Source: Bacteroidales bacterium
GTDB lineage: Bacteria > Bacteroidota > Bacteroidia > Bacteroidales > UBA10428
Direction: 5' to 3'
Assembly (NCBI GenBank): GCA_016936215.1
Contig: JAFGPL010000326.1
Span: 1-62,897 of the forward strand
DNA: 62,897 nt
Shown here: positions 35,513 to 44,539 of the stretch, in pieces
Numbering within the stretch: the first letter of the stretch is position 1
Layout: each line of letters starts with the position of its first letter
Program-made: the position numbers and the translations under genes
The notes under the pieces: generated by a model
What the model saw: the letters and a program-made list of their open reading frames with translations, nothing else
Databases searched by the model: none
Told to the model about the DNA's origin: nothing

Positions 35513-35662
35513 ATGAATGATAAAATAAGAAATAAAAAAATTTATAAGAAAAACTGGAGATTACCTTGTTTGGTTCTCTTAAACATAAATAAAACAAATA
35601 GTGGAGAAACAACTGGAACTCCAGAAGACATGGGATATGATCCTCTAATTAGTCCACAATGA
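35513..35662 (+). CDS. predicted lasso peptide precursor (A)
   Basis: A 49-residue peptide not obvious in standard gene calls. The leader carries W15-R-L-P18-C-L20, the W/Y-x-x-P-x-L motif recognised by B1, and Thr28 at the -2 position exactly eight residues after L20. Cleavage after N29 gives a 20-residue core: SGETTGTPED, then MGYDPLISPQ. Ser1 would close on Glu9 (nine-residue ring), with Pro8 before the acid. This register reproduces what I recall of paeninodin (Thr-2, Pro8, Asp9). Gly31-to-Glu38/Asp39 is the alternative ring. It lies directly after B2, and the next gene starts 7 bases after its stop. The DNA is AT-rich. Confidence 0.78.
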   Translation: MNDKIRNKKIYKKNWRLPCLVLLNINKTNSGETTGTPEDMGYDPLISPQ

Positions 35663-35669
35663 TTCAAAT

Positions 35670-38600
35670 ATGAAAAAAAAAATACTTATATATACATTTT
35701 TGACAATTAGCAATTTAGCTTTATATGGACAAAATTGGATGAACTCTCAGAAAATAAACGGCTCAAATATTGAACCCAAATTATCAGTTATTGATAATCA
35801 GGACAATACATATATTCTATGTGTATTTTTTGATACAATTACTGCTCCTCTAAATATTATTTCCAAAGGACTGCGTGATATAGTACTTATAAAAATAGAT
35901 AAACAAGGTAATTTATTATGGGTTAATCCTATAGGAAGTTCAGGTGCTGAAATTGCAGGAGGTCTTACATTAGATAATCAAAATAATATTTATGTATCTG
36001 GTGTTTTTAGAAATATATGTTATTTTGGTCAAAACGATTCTTTAACAAGTACTGGAAATGGGGATATTTTCTTAGCAAAATATAATAATTCAGGTGTTTT
36101 AAGTTGGACAAGAAGAATCGGTATTACTGCCAATTTACAAGCTTCTTCAGATTTAATATTTGATGGCAATAATAGAATTATTGCATTAGGCTATTTCATT
36201 GATTCTTTAGTTTTGGGTTATGATATTGCTGAATTAGATACTTTTAAAGGATCTTCAATTAATACTAATTTTATTGCCAGTCTTGATCTTGACGGTAATC
36301 CCATTTGGTCAAAAATTATTTTTGGTACTAATACAGTTTCAAGAATACTAAAAGCTCGAATTAGTCCAGATGGATATTATTTTGGAGGCCATTTTCAAGG
36401 AGATCTTTATTTTGATGTTGACACTTTAATAAATTATCCTCCTTCGAACAATTATGATGCTTTTATTTATAAAACTGATTTTGATGGAAATGGACTATGG
36501 GTGCGTCGTATTCAAGGCCAAAACACTGAAAACTTTAGAACAATAGCCAATGATGAATTCGACAATGTATATCTCCTCGGTAACTACAACAGCAATACTA
36601 TTTATGTAGACTCAACAGAAACTATTACAAAATCCTATACAAGAAGTGCATCTACCAATTATGACACTTACATAGCAAAATACAATCGTAGTGGTATACT
36701 GCAATGGTTTTTAAGAAAAGGCGGTACCGGTCGTGATATTTACAATGATTTTGTCTTAAGAAACAACATTATTTATGCAACAGGCTATTTTGCCGGAGAA
36801 CTTATTTTTAATGAAGACACCCTGCGTACCAGCAGTACATCCAACGAAGATGCATTTCTGGCTGCCTTCAACGAAATCGGCGATCCCATTGCAGGTGTGA
36901 GTGTTGAGGGATTAGGCGACTACCAGGATGCCGGTACCATCGTTAACATGGACGCTAGTTCCCGTGCTTATGTATCTGGTTATTACAAATCACCGCAAAT
37001 TCAAATTGGCGACAGTATTTATACAAGCAATACTGCCGGCAAAAGCGACCTTTTCTTTGCAATTTACGAGCACCCTTTGCGCGCCGTGATTACCGATGAA
37101 AGACAGGTTACCTGTAACGGCCTGTCAAACGGTATGTTAACTGCCACCCCCTATTTTGGGACCCCACCCTATTCTTATTCATGGAGCCATAATACCGGAC
37201 TTAACAATCCCATAGCTGAAGGGCTCGCCGCAGCACATTACACAGTAACCATTACCGATGGCACTGGCAAAACCGCCTCTGTTACCGGCACAGTTTCCCA
37301 ACCAGCACCATTGCTTATTAATGGTAATCCCGTCAATCCATCCTGTTATAACTATAATAACGGCGAAATAGATATCTCCCCTTCCGGTGGCACGCTGCCA
37401 TACGATTTTACCTGGACATCTCCCAACGGTTCTGGTCTGTTGCCTGATAGCGCCGACCAGAAAGGGCTAAACAGGGGTACCTATATTTTAACGCTTACAG
37501 ATAACAATCTTTGTACCGAAACCGACACATTTGTCTTAACACAGCCCGCGCCAATCACCTTTGGAGGAACAATTATAACTGAAAACACAGGTGGAGACAC
37601 ACTTCCGAATGGTGAAATTGACCTATATGTTTCTGGTGGTACATCTACTTACCTATATGCCTGGACATACCCATCCGGAAGCTCAGCTTCTGCAGAAGAC
37701 ATTGACAGCCTGCCGGGTGGAACATATACCATTGAAATTACAGACGCACAAGGATGCGAAAGTGACACATCGCTTGTAGTGCCTGATGAAAGCATGCTCA
37801 TCGCACAGATAAAATCCAAAACTGATGTAACCTGTAATGGATACAACGATGGTTCAGCAACTGTGGAGGTTTTTAACGGTATACCACCTTATGATTACGT
37901 ATGGTCTGATGGATTTACTTCATCAGATAATCCAAATAGTACATTAACCCGAACCGGCTTGGCACCGCTTGTTGTTGAATACACTGTCACAGTAACCGAT
38001 AATGAAAGTAAAGCAACTACAGCCAAAGTAAAAATCTCCGAACCCGCAACGCTTGGTACCCTTGTAAATGCCACACCATTACGTTGCAAACAGGATAATT
38101 CCGGTGTTATAAGCCTGAATGTATCGGGTGGCACCTTGCCTTATTCCTATAGCTGGCTGGGCCCCGGCGGGTACACTTCGACCTCAGAAGACCTTGTGAA
38201 CATCGCAAGCGGAAATTATGCAATTACTGTAACAGATGCAAATGGGTGCACCAAAACTGAACCTCCGGTTTTTGTAAATGAGCCGATAAATTTTCTTACA
38301 GCCGATATTTCTCTTACCAAAAGTATTAAATGCTATGGGGAATTATCTGGTGAGTTGACAGCCAACGCTTCCGGTGGTACAATGCCATATAAATATTACT
38401 GGAATGATCCGGGCGCCCAGGTAACAAAGGTAGCAACCGGATTAAGGGCCGGAAGCTATAGGGTTACTGTAACAGACAATAACCAATGTATAACTGTTGC
38501 TGACGCATATACACTTTCCCAACCAGGCCAAATAGGCCTTGCAAGTGTTACATATACACGACCCACCTGTGTTGGCGACAGCGATGGTACAATTGATCCA

Positions 38601-40001
38601 CAAATTACCTTTGAAACCCCGCTTTACTCGTTTGAATGGGACAACGGGCATTCTGAAAGGGTATTGGAAAATGTTCAGGCAGGAGATTATTCTCTTACTG
38701 TTACCGATATAAATTCCTGTACTGAAAATTTCAGTTTTACACTCAAAGATACCCTCCCCGTCACCATCCAGTCCATCTCTACCACCGATGCTACATGTTT
38801 CGGGTATAACGACGGCACCATTTCAATTACTGCGTCGGGGGGAACAGGTACGCTTAGCTATTCGGTACTTGGAGGGTTGTTCCCGCAAACATCAGCGGTG
38901 TTTGATACCATGCCGGCAAACAATTATACCGTAAGGGTTGTAGATGCGAATAACTGTGTATCGCCCGATTCATCCGTTACCATTGGCCAGCCTGCCGGCG
39001 TTGATTTTACCTCGCAGGTTGCCACCGCTGTAACCTGTTACGGTGACAGCAACGGTGCTATTTCCATAACTGCCTCAGGTGGTGCGGGCGAACTTGCCTA
39101 CTCGATTGACAATGGTCTGAATTACAATAATAACAACGGCCTGTTTGATGGATTGGCAGCCGGTAACTATTCAGTGAGGCTAAGAGACACCGCAGGATGT
39201 GAATACCCTGGCGATGTTCTTGCCGTAGAAACTCCACCTGCCATTGAAATTACAGGCCAGATAGCAGAGAATATATCCTGTGCAGGTTACGGAGATGGCA
39301 CCATTAACATTACCGCCACGGGAGGGACTGGCACGCTGCAATACTCGGTCAATAAAGGCACTGAATATTTCGATAACAACGGCCTGTTTACCGGTCTCAC
39401 CGAAGGCACCTATCCCGTGCGCGTAAGAGACGCTGCCGGTTGCGATACTGCCGGAACGGAACTTGAAATCATCAATCCCGATACCCTGCGTATTGATACC
39501 TTGTCTGTTATACATGTAACCGAAGATGTAAACGGTTCTGTTACCCTTACTTCAGAAGGGGGAACAGGCACAGTGGACTTTATTGCGGTGATCACTGCCA
39601 GCGACAGCCTGGTAAATGTCACAGGCCAGTTTACAGACTTACAGGCAGGCGGTTACAGGTTTTATGCAGCCGACTTCAACCATTGTATCTCAAACAGCCT
39701 GCTCATAACGCTTACCGGGGGTGGCAGCGGCGTTACAGACCTTATCATTTACGATGCCTTCAGCCCCAACGGCGACGGTAAAAACGACGTGTGGAATATT
39801 GGCAACATCAGCAGTTATCCGGATTGCAAAGTGAAAATTTTCAATGCATGGGGCAATACGGTCTTTACCTCAGATGGTTACAGCCAACCCTGGGATGGTA
39901 AATTCAACGGAAAAGAACTGCCCTCCGGTACCTATTATTATGTAATTGACCCGGGTAATGGCACAGAAACCCTGACCGGACCGGTGAACATTGTTAAATA
40001 A
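35670..40001 (+). CDS. T9SS-secreted SprB-repeat protein with type B sorting domain
   Basis: A 1443-residue surface protein. Signal peptide (1-20, ending ALYGQ). Residues about 25-465 form propeller-like SBBP-type repeats (NNIYVSGVF, DTYIAKYNRSGILQW). Then come about ten SprB repeats of about 80-90 residues, each with a Cys (VTCNGYNDGSA, ATCFGYNDGTISITASGGTG) and TVTD near the end. The last ~85 residues are the gliding-motility-type C-terminal domain (AFSPNGDGKNDVWNI, IFNAWGNTVF, SGTYYYVI) that directs type IX secretion. A PorP/SprF gene follows by 6-15 bases. It is likely an adhesin or gliding-type filament. The first ~290 codons are AT-rich compared with the rest. Confidence 0.92.
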   Translation: MKKKILIYTFLTISNLALYGQNWMNSQKINGSNIEPKLSVIDNQDNTYILCVFFDTITAPLNIISKGLRDIVLIKIDKQGNLLWVNPIGSSGAEIAGGLTLDNQNNIYVSGVFRNICYFGQNDSLTSTGNGDIFLAKYNNSGVLSWTRRIGITANLQASSDLIFDGNNRIIALGYFIDSLVLGYDIAELDTFKGSSINTNFIASLDLDGNPIWSKIIFGTNTVSRILKARISPDGYYFGGHFQGDLYFDVDTLINYPPSNNYDAFIYKTDFDGNGLWVRRIQGQNTENFRTIANDEFDNVYLLGNYNSNTIYVDSTETITKSYTRSASTNYDTYIAKYNRSGILQWFLRKGGTGRDIYNDFVLRNNIIYATGYFAGELIFNEDTLRTSSTSNEDAFLAAFNEIGDPIAGVSVEGLGDYQDAGTIVNMDASSRAYVSGYYKSPQIQIGDSIYTSNTAGKSDLFFAIYEHPLRAVITDERQVTCNGLSNGMLTATPYFGTPPYSYSWSHNTGLNNPIAEGLAAAHYTVTITDGTGKTASVTGTVSQPAPLLINGNPVNPSCYNYNNGEIDISPSGGTLPYDFTWTSPNGSGLLPDSADQKGLNRGTYILTLTDNNLCTETDTFVLTQPAPITFGGTIITENTGGDTLPNGEIDLYVSGGTSTYLYAWTYPSGSSASAEDIDSLPGGTYTIEITDAQGCESDTSLVVPDESMLIAQIKSKTDVTCNGYNDGSATVEVFNGIPPYDYVWSDGFTSSDNPNSTLTRTGLAPLVVEYTVTVTDNESKATTAKVKISEPATLGTLVNATPLRCKQDNSGVISLNVSGGTLPYSYSWLGPGGYTSTSEDLVNIASGNYAITVTDANGCTKTEPPVFVNEPINFLTADISLTKSIKCYGELSGELTANASGGTMPYKYYWNDPGAQVTKVATGLRAGSYRVTVTDNNQCITVADAYTLSQPGQIGLASVTYTRPTCVGDSDGTIDPQITFETPLYSFEWDNGHSERVLENVQAGDYSLTVTDINSCTENFSFTLKDTLPVTIQSISTTDATCFGYNDGTISITASGGTGTLSYSVLGGLFPQTSAVFDTMPANNYTVRVVDANNCVSPDSSVTIGQPAGVDFTSQVATAVTCYGDSNGAISITASGGAGELAYSIDNGLNYNNNNGLFDGLAAGNYSVRLRDTAGCEYPGDVLAVETPPAIEITGQIAENISCAGYGDGTINITATGGTGTLQYSVNKGTEYFDNNGLFTGLTEGTYPVRVRDAAGCDTAGTELEIINPDTLRIDTLSVIHVTEDVNGSVTLTSEGGTGTVDFIAVITASDSLVNVTGQFTDLQAGGYRFYAADFNHCISNSLLITLTGGGSGVTDLIIYDAFSPNGDGKNDVWNIGNISSYPDCKVKIFNAWGNTVFTSDGYSQPWDGKFNGKELPSGTYYYVIDPGNGTETLTGPVNIVK

Positions 40002-40016
40002 TTTCGAATGGCAGCC

Positions 40017-40907
40017 ATGAAAAAACAAATCATAATACTTCTCCTTGCAACGCTTACAATTCAAGCTGTTTATTCACAACAGATACCGCATTTCAGCCAG
40101 TATACGCTAAACCATTATATGCTTAACCCAGCGGCTACCGGTACGACCGAAACAATGCCGGTTGCTTTTACGTTCAGAAAATTATGGGCAGGCATCGAAG
40201 GTTCACCTTCTGTACAACTCTTATCGGGTGATATAGCGGTGGCCGATGCCATGGGCGCAGGCATAAAAATATTCAACCAACAGGAAGGCCCGCTCAGGAG
40301 AACAGGACTGGAGGCTACCTACAGCTATCATCTCGATTTGAATTCTGCAGGCACCAAACTCTCATTCGGACTGTCGGGATTATTTTACCAGGTATATTTA
40401 AACAAATCGGAACTTAATGTAGAAGATCCCGATGATGAAGTTTTTATGGGCACCGATAAAATGACAGTGCCCGATGCTTCCTTCGGAATGTACCTTTATG
40501 ATGAGAACTATTATGTAGGGCTTGCAGTGCCCCAGCTTTTCAACCGCAATGTTGATTTTAAGACCGACGGGGTGCTGCAGAACAAGCAAGTAAGGCACTA
40601 TTACTTCCACGGTGGCTACCGGTTTGAACTTAACACCGACCTTAAACTGGAACCATCGCTGTTGCTCAAATTTGTAGAGGCAGGATTGTTCCAGGCTGAT
40701 ATCAATGCAAGGGTGCTATACAAAGACATGTTACTTGGCGGCCTCTCCTTCAGGACATCAGAGGCCCTTGTGTTCCAGGTCGGCTACCAGGTACAGAATT
40801 TTACCATAGGGTACTCATTCGACCTGGTGCTGAACGCACTGAAAGCACAGACCATAGGTTCACACGAGATCATGCTGGTTTATTCACTTGAAAATTTCAT
40901 CAGGTAA
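40017..40907 (+). CDS. PorP/SprF family type IX secretion membrane protein
   Basis: About 296 residues (ATG at 40017; an ATG at 40008 is also in frame). Signal peptide ending VYSQQ, then the family start IPHFSQYTLNHYMLNPAATG. Beta-strand pairs are spaced as in an outer-membrane barrel, ending YSFDLVLNALKAQTIGSHEIMLVYSL. In Flavobacterium johnsoniae SprF is encoded just after SprB and is needed for its surface display. The same pairing here implies it anchors or exports the preceding protein. Confidence 0.92.
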   Translation: MKKQIIILLLATLTIQAVYSQQIPHFSQYTLNHYMLNPAATGTTETMPVAFTFRKLWAGIEGSPSVQLLSGDIAVADAMGAGIKIFNQQEGPLRRTGLEATYSYHLDLNSAGTKLSFGLSGLFYQVYLNKSELNVEDPDDEVFMGTDKMTVPDASFGMYLYDENYYVGLAVPQLFNRNVDFKTDGVLQNKQVRHYYFHGGYRFELNTDLKLEPSLLLKFVEAGLFQADINARVLYKDMLLGGLSFRTSEALVFQVGYQVQNFTIGYSFDLVLNALKAQTIGSHEIMLVYSLENFIR

Positions 40908-41365
40908 AAGTCACTCCCCGGGACTATCATTTATCCTGTTGCTGACGAAACAATTTAAGCAGGCAATACAACCGGGGCTTTTTGTTTCGATGACAGACAC
41001 GTAACACAGGCATGATTAAGAACATGGTCTGGGGCTAAAACGATAAAAATCAATTTTAAAAACACTTCTAAACAGTATAAGTTGACACCCCGTCAAGGCT
41101 TGCGATTTGAAAATATTTCAAATTTATTTTATTAATTCATGAACTTTTAATAGATTTATTAGTAGAAATAAAAGTAAAACCTGAGTTGAGTGATTTTAAC
41201 GAAGTAAAAAAGCGCTTTACTTATCTGCCAGTTGGCGGAAGGGTATAAAAATTGTTGGGTATTACTGAATGGATATGGTGAAACCCTTACAATTTTTTTG
41301 TCGTAAATTAGAATCGCTCATTTTGGGTAATATTCAAAGCAGGTTGTTGGATTAATTTTTTATCT
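40908..41365. other. 458-base intergenic stretch before the signalling operon
   Basis: No coding frame convinced me. A weak, widely spaced inverted repeat CCCCGG (40916-40921) / CCGGGG (40972-40977) followed by CTTTTTG might end the T9SS pair transcript, but the loop is 50 bases. The remainder is AT-rich with no clear TAnnTTTG box. The promoter of the following operon must be here but I cannot place it. Confidence 0.4.
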
Positions 41366-42205
41366 ATGACGGTAACGGACCAGGATTTTCAGTTATTCAT
41401 ATATGCTTTAAAAAACTCTTCGAAATACGATTTCAGCCAGTACTCTGAGAAATCATTGAAAAGAAGGCTTGCCAAGGTTCTTGCTGACAATAGGTTAAAC
41501 CTCACCAGCCTGATCAACCGCATGAAGAATGATACAAATTTTGTTGAGAAAATTGTTAAAGAAATTACGGTCAATACCACTGAACTGTTTCGTGATCCGC
41601 AGGTGTGGCAGGCTATACGTTATGCAATCCTTCCCAAGCTTAAAAACAATTCGGTAATCAACATCTGGCACGCGGGTTGCTCAACAGGTCAGGAAGTTTA
41701 CTCGATGCTGATACTTTTAAATGAACTCGATTTGCTTGACAGGACAAAAGTATATGCAACCGACCTTAATTCAGATGTATTGGAAAATGCCAGGCAGGGG
41801 TTGTATAAATACCGTTTTAATATTGGCTATCTCGACAATTTCGACAAGGTGATTAAAGAAAATCCATACAACTTTGAAGAATATAACGATGTGCCCTACG
41901 AAAAATATTTTAGCATTGACAAGTCGAATGACCTTATAAAAATGAGCAACAGCCTGAAAGAAAAACCAATTTTTAAAAAACACGACCTTGTTACCGAAGA
42001 CAATACCCTATATGTTAAGTTTGATATTATCCTGTGCAGAAATGTAATCATATATTTTAACTATGAGCTGCAAAACAGGGTTTTTGACCTGTTCCATAAA
42101 AACCTTTACGATAACGGATGCCTGATTTTGGGGCTTCATGAAACAATACTGGGCACATATTCGGTAAAATTTCAAAAAAAAGGACATGCATATTATAAAA
42201 ATTAA
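41366..42205 (+). CDS. CheR-type protein-glutamate methyltransferase
   Basis: A 279-residue CheR. N-terminal helical domain with SLKRRLAKVL; the methyltransferase domain has SAM motif WHAGCSTGQEVYS (GCSTG at 104-108), TDLNSDVLENARQG and DIILCRNVIIYF. All key positions look intact, so I expect activity. There is no methyl-accepting chemotaxis receptor in the window. The substrate may be the HAMP/GAF sensor next door, as in non-chemotaxis CheR/CheB systems. Confidence 0.88.
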   Translation: MTVTDQDFQLFIYALKNSSKYDFSQYSEKSLKRRLAKVLADNRLNLTSLINRMKNDTNFVEKIVKEITVNTTELFRDPQVWQAIRYAILPKLKNNSVINIWHAGCSTGQEVYSMLILLNELDLLDRTKVYATDLNSDVLENARQGLYKYRFNIGYLDNFDKVIKENPYNFEEYNDVPYEKYFSIDKSNDLIKMSNSLKEKPIFKKHDLVTEDNTLYVKFDIILCRNVIIYFNYELQNRVFDLFHKNLYDNGCLILGLHETILGTYSVKFQKKGHAYYKN

Positions 42206-42336
42206 AATTATCAACATAAATTTATCATTCTCAATGTACAGATTATCCATTTATAAGAACCTGTGGATGATTTGGAGAAATGCTGGCATATAACGAAGAT
42301 ATTTATTTATAAACAGTAAAATAGTTTTCATTTGAA

Positions 42337-44520
42337 ATGAAAAAATATTCACTATATCAACAAAAATTATTTATCAATTCATTTCTGCCATTTTTACTGG
42401 TTTTTATCATTGGTTCAGGCGTGCTTTTTACCATGAAGAAAAGGACCCAGCTTGACAAAAACCTAAACCTGGTCAACGACCTGCAAAAGGTTTACTCAGA
42501 CCTCGACCTGGTAAGAAATTCTGTACTGGCAGGTTTTTGCAACGAAAATGGCCAGACGCAGGATGCCGAACTAAAACTGCAGCAAAAAATAAGCACCATT
42601 AACAATAATTTTATTGTAACCACCGACAGGATTGACCGTGCAGGAATGCTGAACAAAGAATCCGTTGCTGAGGTTTATGACAGTCTTAAAGCAAACATGG
42701 CCAAACAGGTGCAGAATGTTTTGCAGTTAAACGAACTGATAAAGATAACCGGCACTTCATCTGCCGGCCTTGTCCATGACCTGCTAAACGCCGGAGGAGA
42801 ATTGTCCGAAAGTATTGAAACTTCAGGCCGTGTAAACCTTATGACAATCATGCACGATTTATTGATTGCCCAGGGAAGTTTCCTGAACAACCCGGGAAAT
42901 TCGACCTTTGCCGGCTTACAATCGGAAACCGGCACATTGAAAGACGAACTGTTTATGTTAGAGGAACCATTGCCCGAAATATCTGAAAAGATTGAAAATT
43001 ACACTGCCATTGCAGGTTCGCTGCTGGGCATGGCACAAAAAATAGGTATCGGGGGTAACGGCACTGGTTTGCTGGATGAATATTACAGCAACAAAAAAAT
43101 GGCTGCCGGCCTTATAAACAGGCTCGAAACACATTTTACAGATTATACCGGGCTCAGAAAAAATGTAGTGACCATTCTTTTTATCTGCATAAATATTATT
43201 GTTTTATTAGCAGCAGCATCCCTGCTCATTGGCTCTCTGAGAAGAAATATTATTCATCCTTTCAGGGCAGTGTTTGATTATGTGAAAACACTTGCCACCG
43301 GCGCCCTGCCTGAAAACGACCTCCGGATAAAAACAAAAGATGAAATAGCGCAGCTCGGCGACCTGCTTAATACCATATCCGGTTCTTTGCATGAAAAGAC
43401 CCAATTCCTGAAAACACTCAATGAAGGAAACCTGGATGCAAAACTCAATCTTTTAAGCAAAAAAGATATCCTGGGCAACGCGCTGCTTGATATACAGGTA
43501 GCTATACAAAAATCGGCAGAAGAACAACAAAAACACGATGAGGAAAACTCGAAGAGGAGATTTATCAATGAAGGGCTTGCAAAATTTTCTGATATCACAC
43601 ATGCAAGATACGAAACCATTGAAAACCTTACCGACCTGTTTATAAAAGAACTCGTTAAGTACCTTGACAGCTTGCAGGGGGGCGTGTTTCTTACCAGGGA
43701 GAATGAAGGGGTGGTTGACCTGTACCTGGCATCGGCATTTGCCTACAACAGAAAAAAATATCTTTCAAAAACAGTAACCATGGGTGAAGGACTCGTTGGT
43801 ACATGTGCCCTTGAAAAAAGGCTGATCATGATCACCGAAGTACCGTCAGATTATATTTCCATTACCTCCGGGCTGGGTGATGCCCCTCCCGGTGTTATAC
43901 TTCTGGTACCTATGCTGCAGGATAATATTCTTGCAGGGGTATTGGAGATTGCCTCATTGAATACATTCAAAGACTACCAGTTGGAATTTGTAAGACAGGT
44001 GGCGAATAACCTGGCCAATACCCTTGCCTCTGCAAGGATTAATGAAAGAACTTCAAAACTGCTCCACGAATCGCAGCTTCACGCCCAGACCATGTCAGAA
44101 CAAGAGGAGGAGATGCGGCAAAACATGGAAGAACTTAAAGCCACCCAGGAAGAATCAGCACGTCGCGAAGAAGAATTCAAGGGCATTGCCGCGGCGCTTG
44201 AAAAATCGGTCTTTGTTGCCGAATTCGACCTTAAAGGCAAGCTGATTTCCATTAATGAAAAATTCCTGGTCTTCCTGGGCAAAAAGCAGGAACAGGTGAC
44301 CGGTAAAACATTTGATGCAATCATCGGAAATGAAAAAAGCCCGCTGTTTAGTAACAGCGCTTTAGATGAGGTGGTCGGAGGAAAACACCTGGCGGTTAAA
44401 CATACCCTAAAACTTGGCAAAAGAAAGGAATATTCCGTTCAGTTCCATTTTTCACCTGAACTCAACCGGAATGATTTCCCGTTCAAAATATTATGCCTTG
44501 GCATTGAACTAATGTCATAA
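42337..44520 (+). CDS. membrane sensor: periplasmic helical domain, HAMP, GAF, coiled coil, PAS
   Basis: A 727-residue sensor with two membrane helices (about 13-30 and 272-295) around a ~240-residue helical periplasmic domain. A HAMP-like linker and a second HAMP-like segment (KDILGNAL) follow, then a GAF domain (about 420-565; LASAFAYNRKKY, EVPSDYISITSGLG), a glutamate-rich coiled coil and a C-terminal PAS. No kinase, cyclase, phosphatase or MCP output domain is present, so it must signal through partners. The glutamate/glutamine-rich coiled coil is a plausible CheR/CheB methylation target; that is inference. Confidence 0.8.
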   Translation: MKKYSLYQQKLFINSFLPFLLVFIIGSGVLFTMKKRTQLDKNLNLVNDLQKVYSDLDLVRNSVLAGFCNENGQTQDAELKLQQKISTINNNFIVTTDRIDRAGMLNKESVAEVYDSLKANMAKQVQNVLQLNELIKITGTSSAGLVHDLLNAGGELSESIETSGRVNLMTIMHDLLIAQGSFLNNPGNSTFAGLQSETGTLKDELFMLEEPLPEISEKIENYTAIAGSLLGMAQKIGIGGNGTGLLDEYYSNKKMAAGLINRLETHFTDYTGLRKNVVTILFICINIIVLLAAASLLIGSLRRNIIHPFRAVFDYVKTLATGALPENDLRIKTKDEIAQLGDLLNTISGSLHEKTQFLKTLNEGNLDAKLNLLSKKDILGNALLDIQVAIQKSAEEQQKHDEENSKRRFINEGLAKFSDITHARYETIENLTDLFIKELVKYLDSLQGGVFLTRENEGVVDLYLASAFAYNRKKYLSKTVTMGEGLVGTCALEKRLIMITEVPSDYISITSGLGDAPPGVILLVPMLQDNILAGVLEIASLNTFKDYQLEFVRQVANNLANTLASARINERTSKLLHESQLHAQTMSEQEEEMRQNMEELKATQEESARREEEFKGIAAALEKSVFVAEFDLKGKLISINEKFLVFLGKKQEQVTGKTFDAIIGNEKSPLFSNSALDEVVGGKHLAVKHTLKLGKRKEYSVQFHFSPELNRNDFPFKILCLGIELMS

Positions 44521-44539
44521 CCTTAACAAAACAGTTAGA

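Noticed and set aside
35513-35662. Core beginning at Gly31 (ring to Glu38 or Asp39)
   Set aside because: It would put Thr28 at -3 instead of -2; the Ser30 start reproduces the paeninodin register. Kept only as the alternative.
37080-39720. Tandem DNA repeats or CRISPR-like array
   Set aside because: The periodicity is at the protein level (SprB repeats of variable DNA sequence); there are no short identical repeats with unique spacers. No CRISPR array or cas gene was seen.
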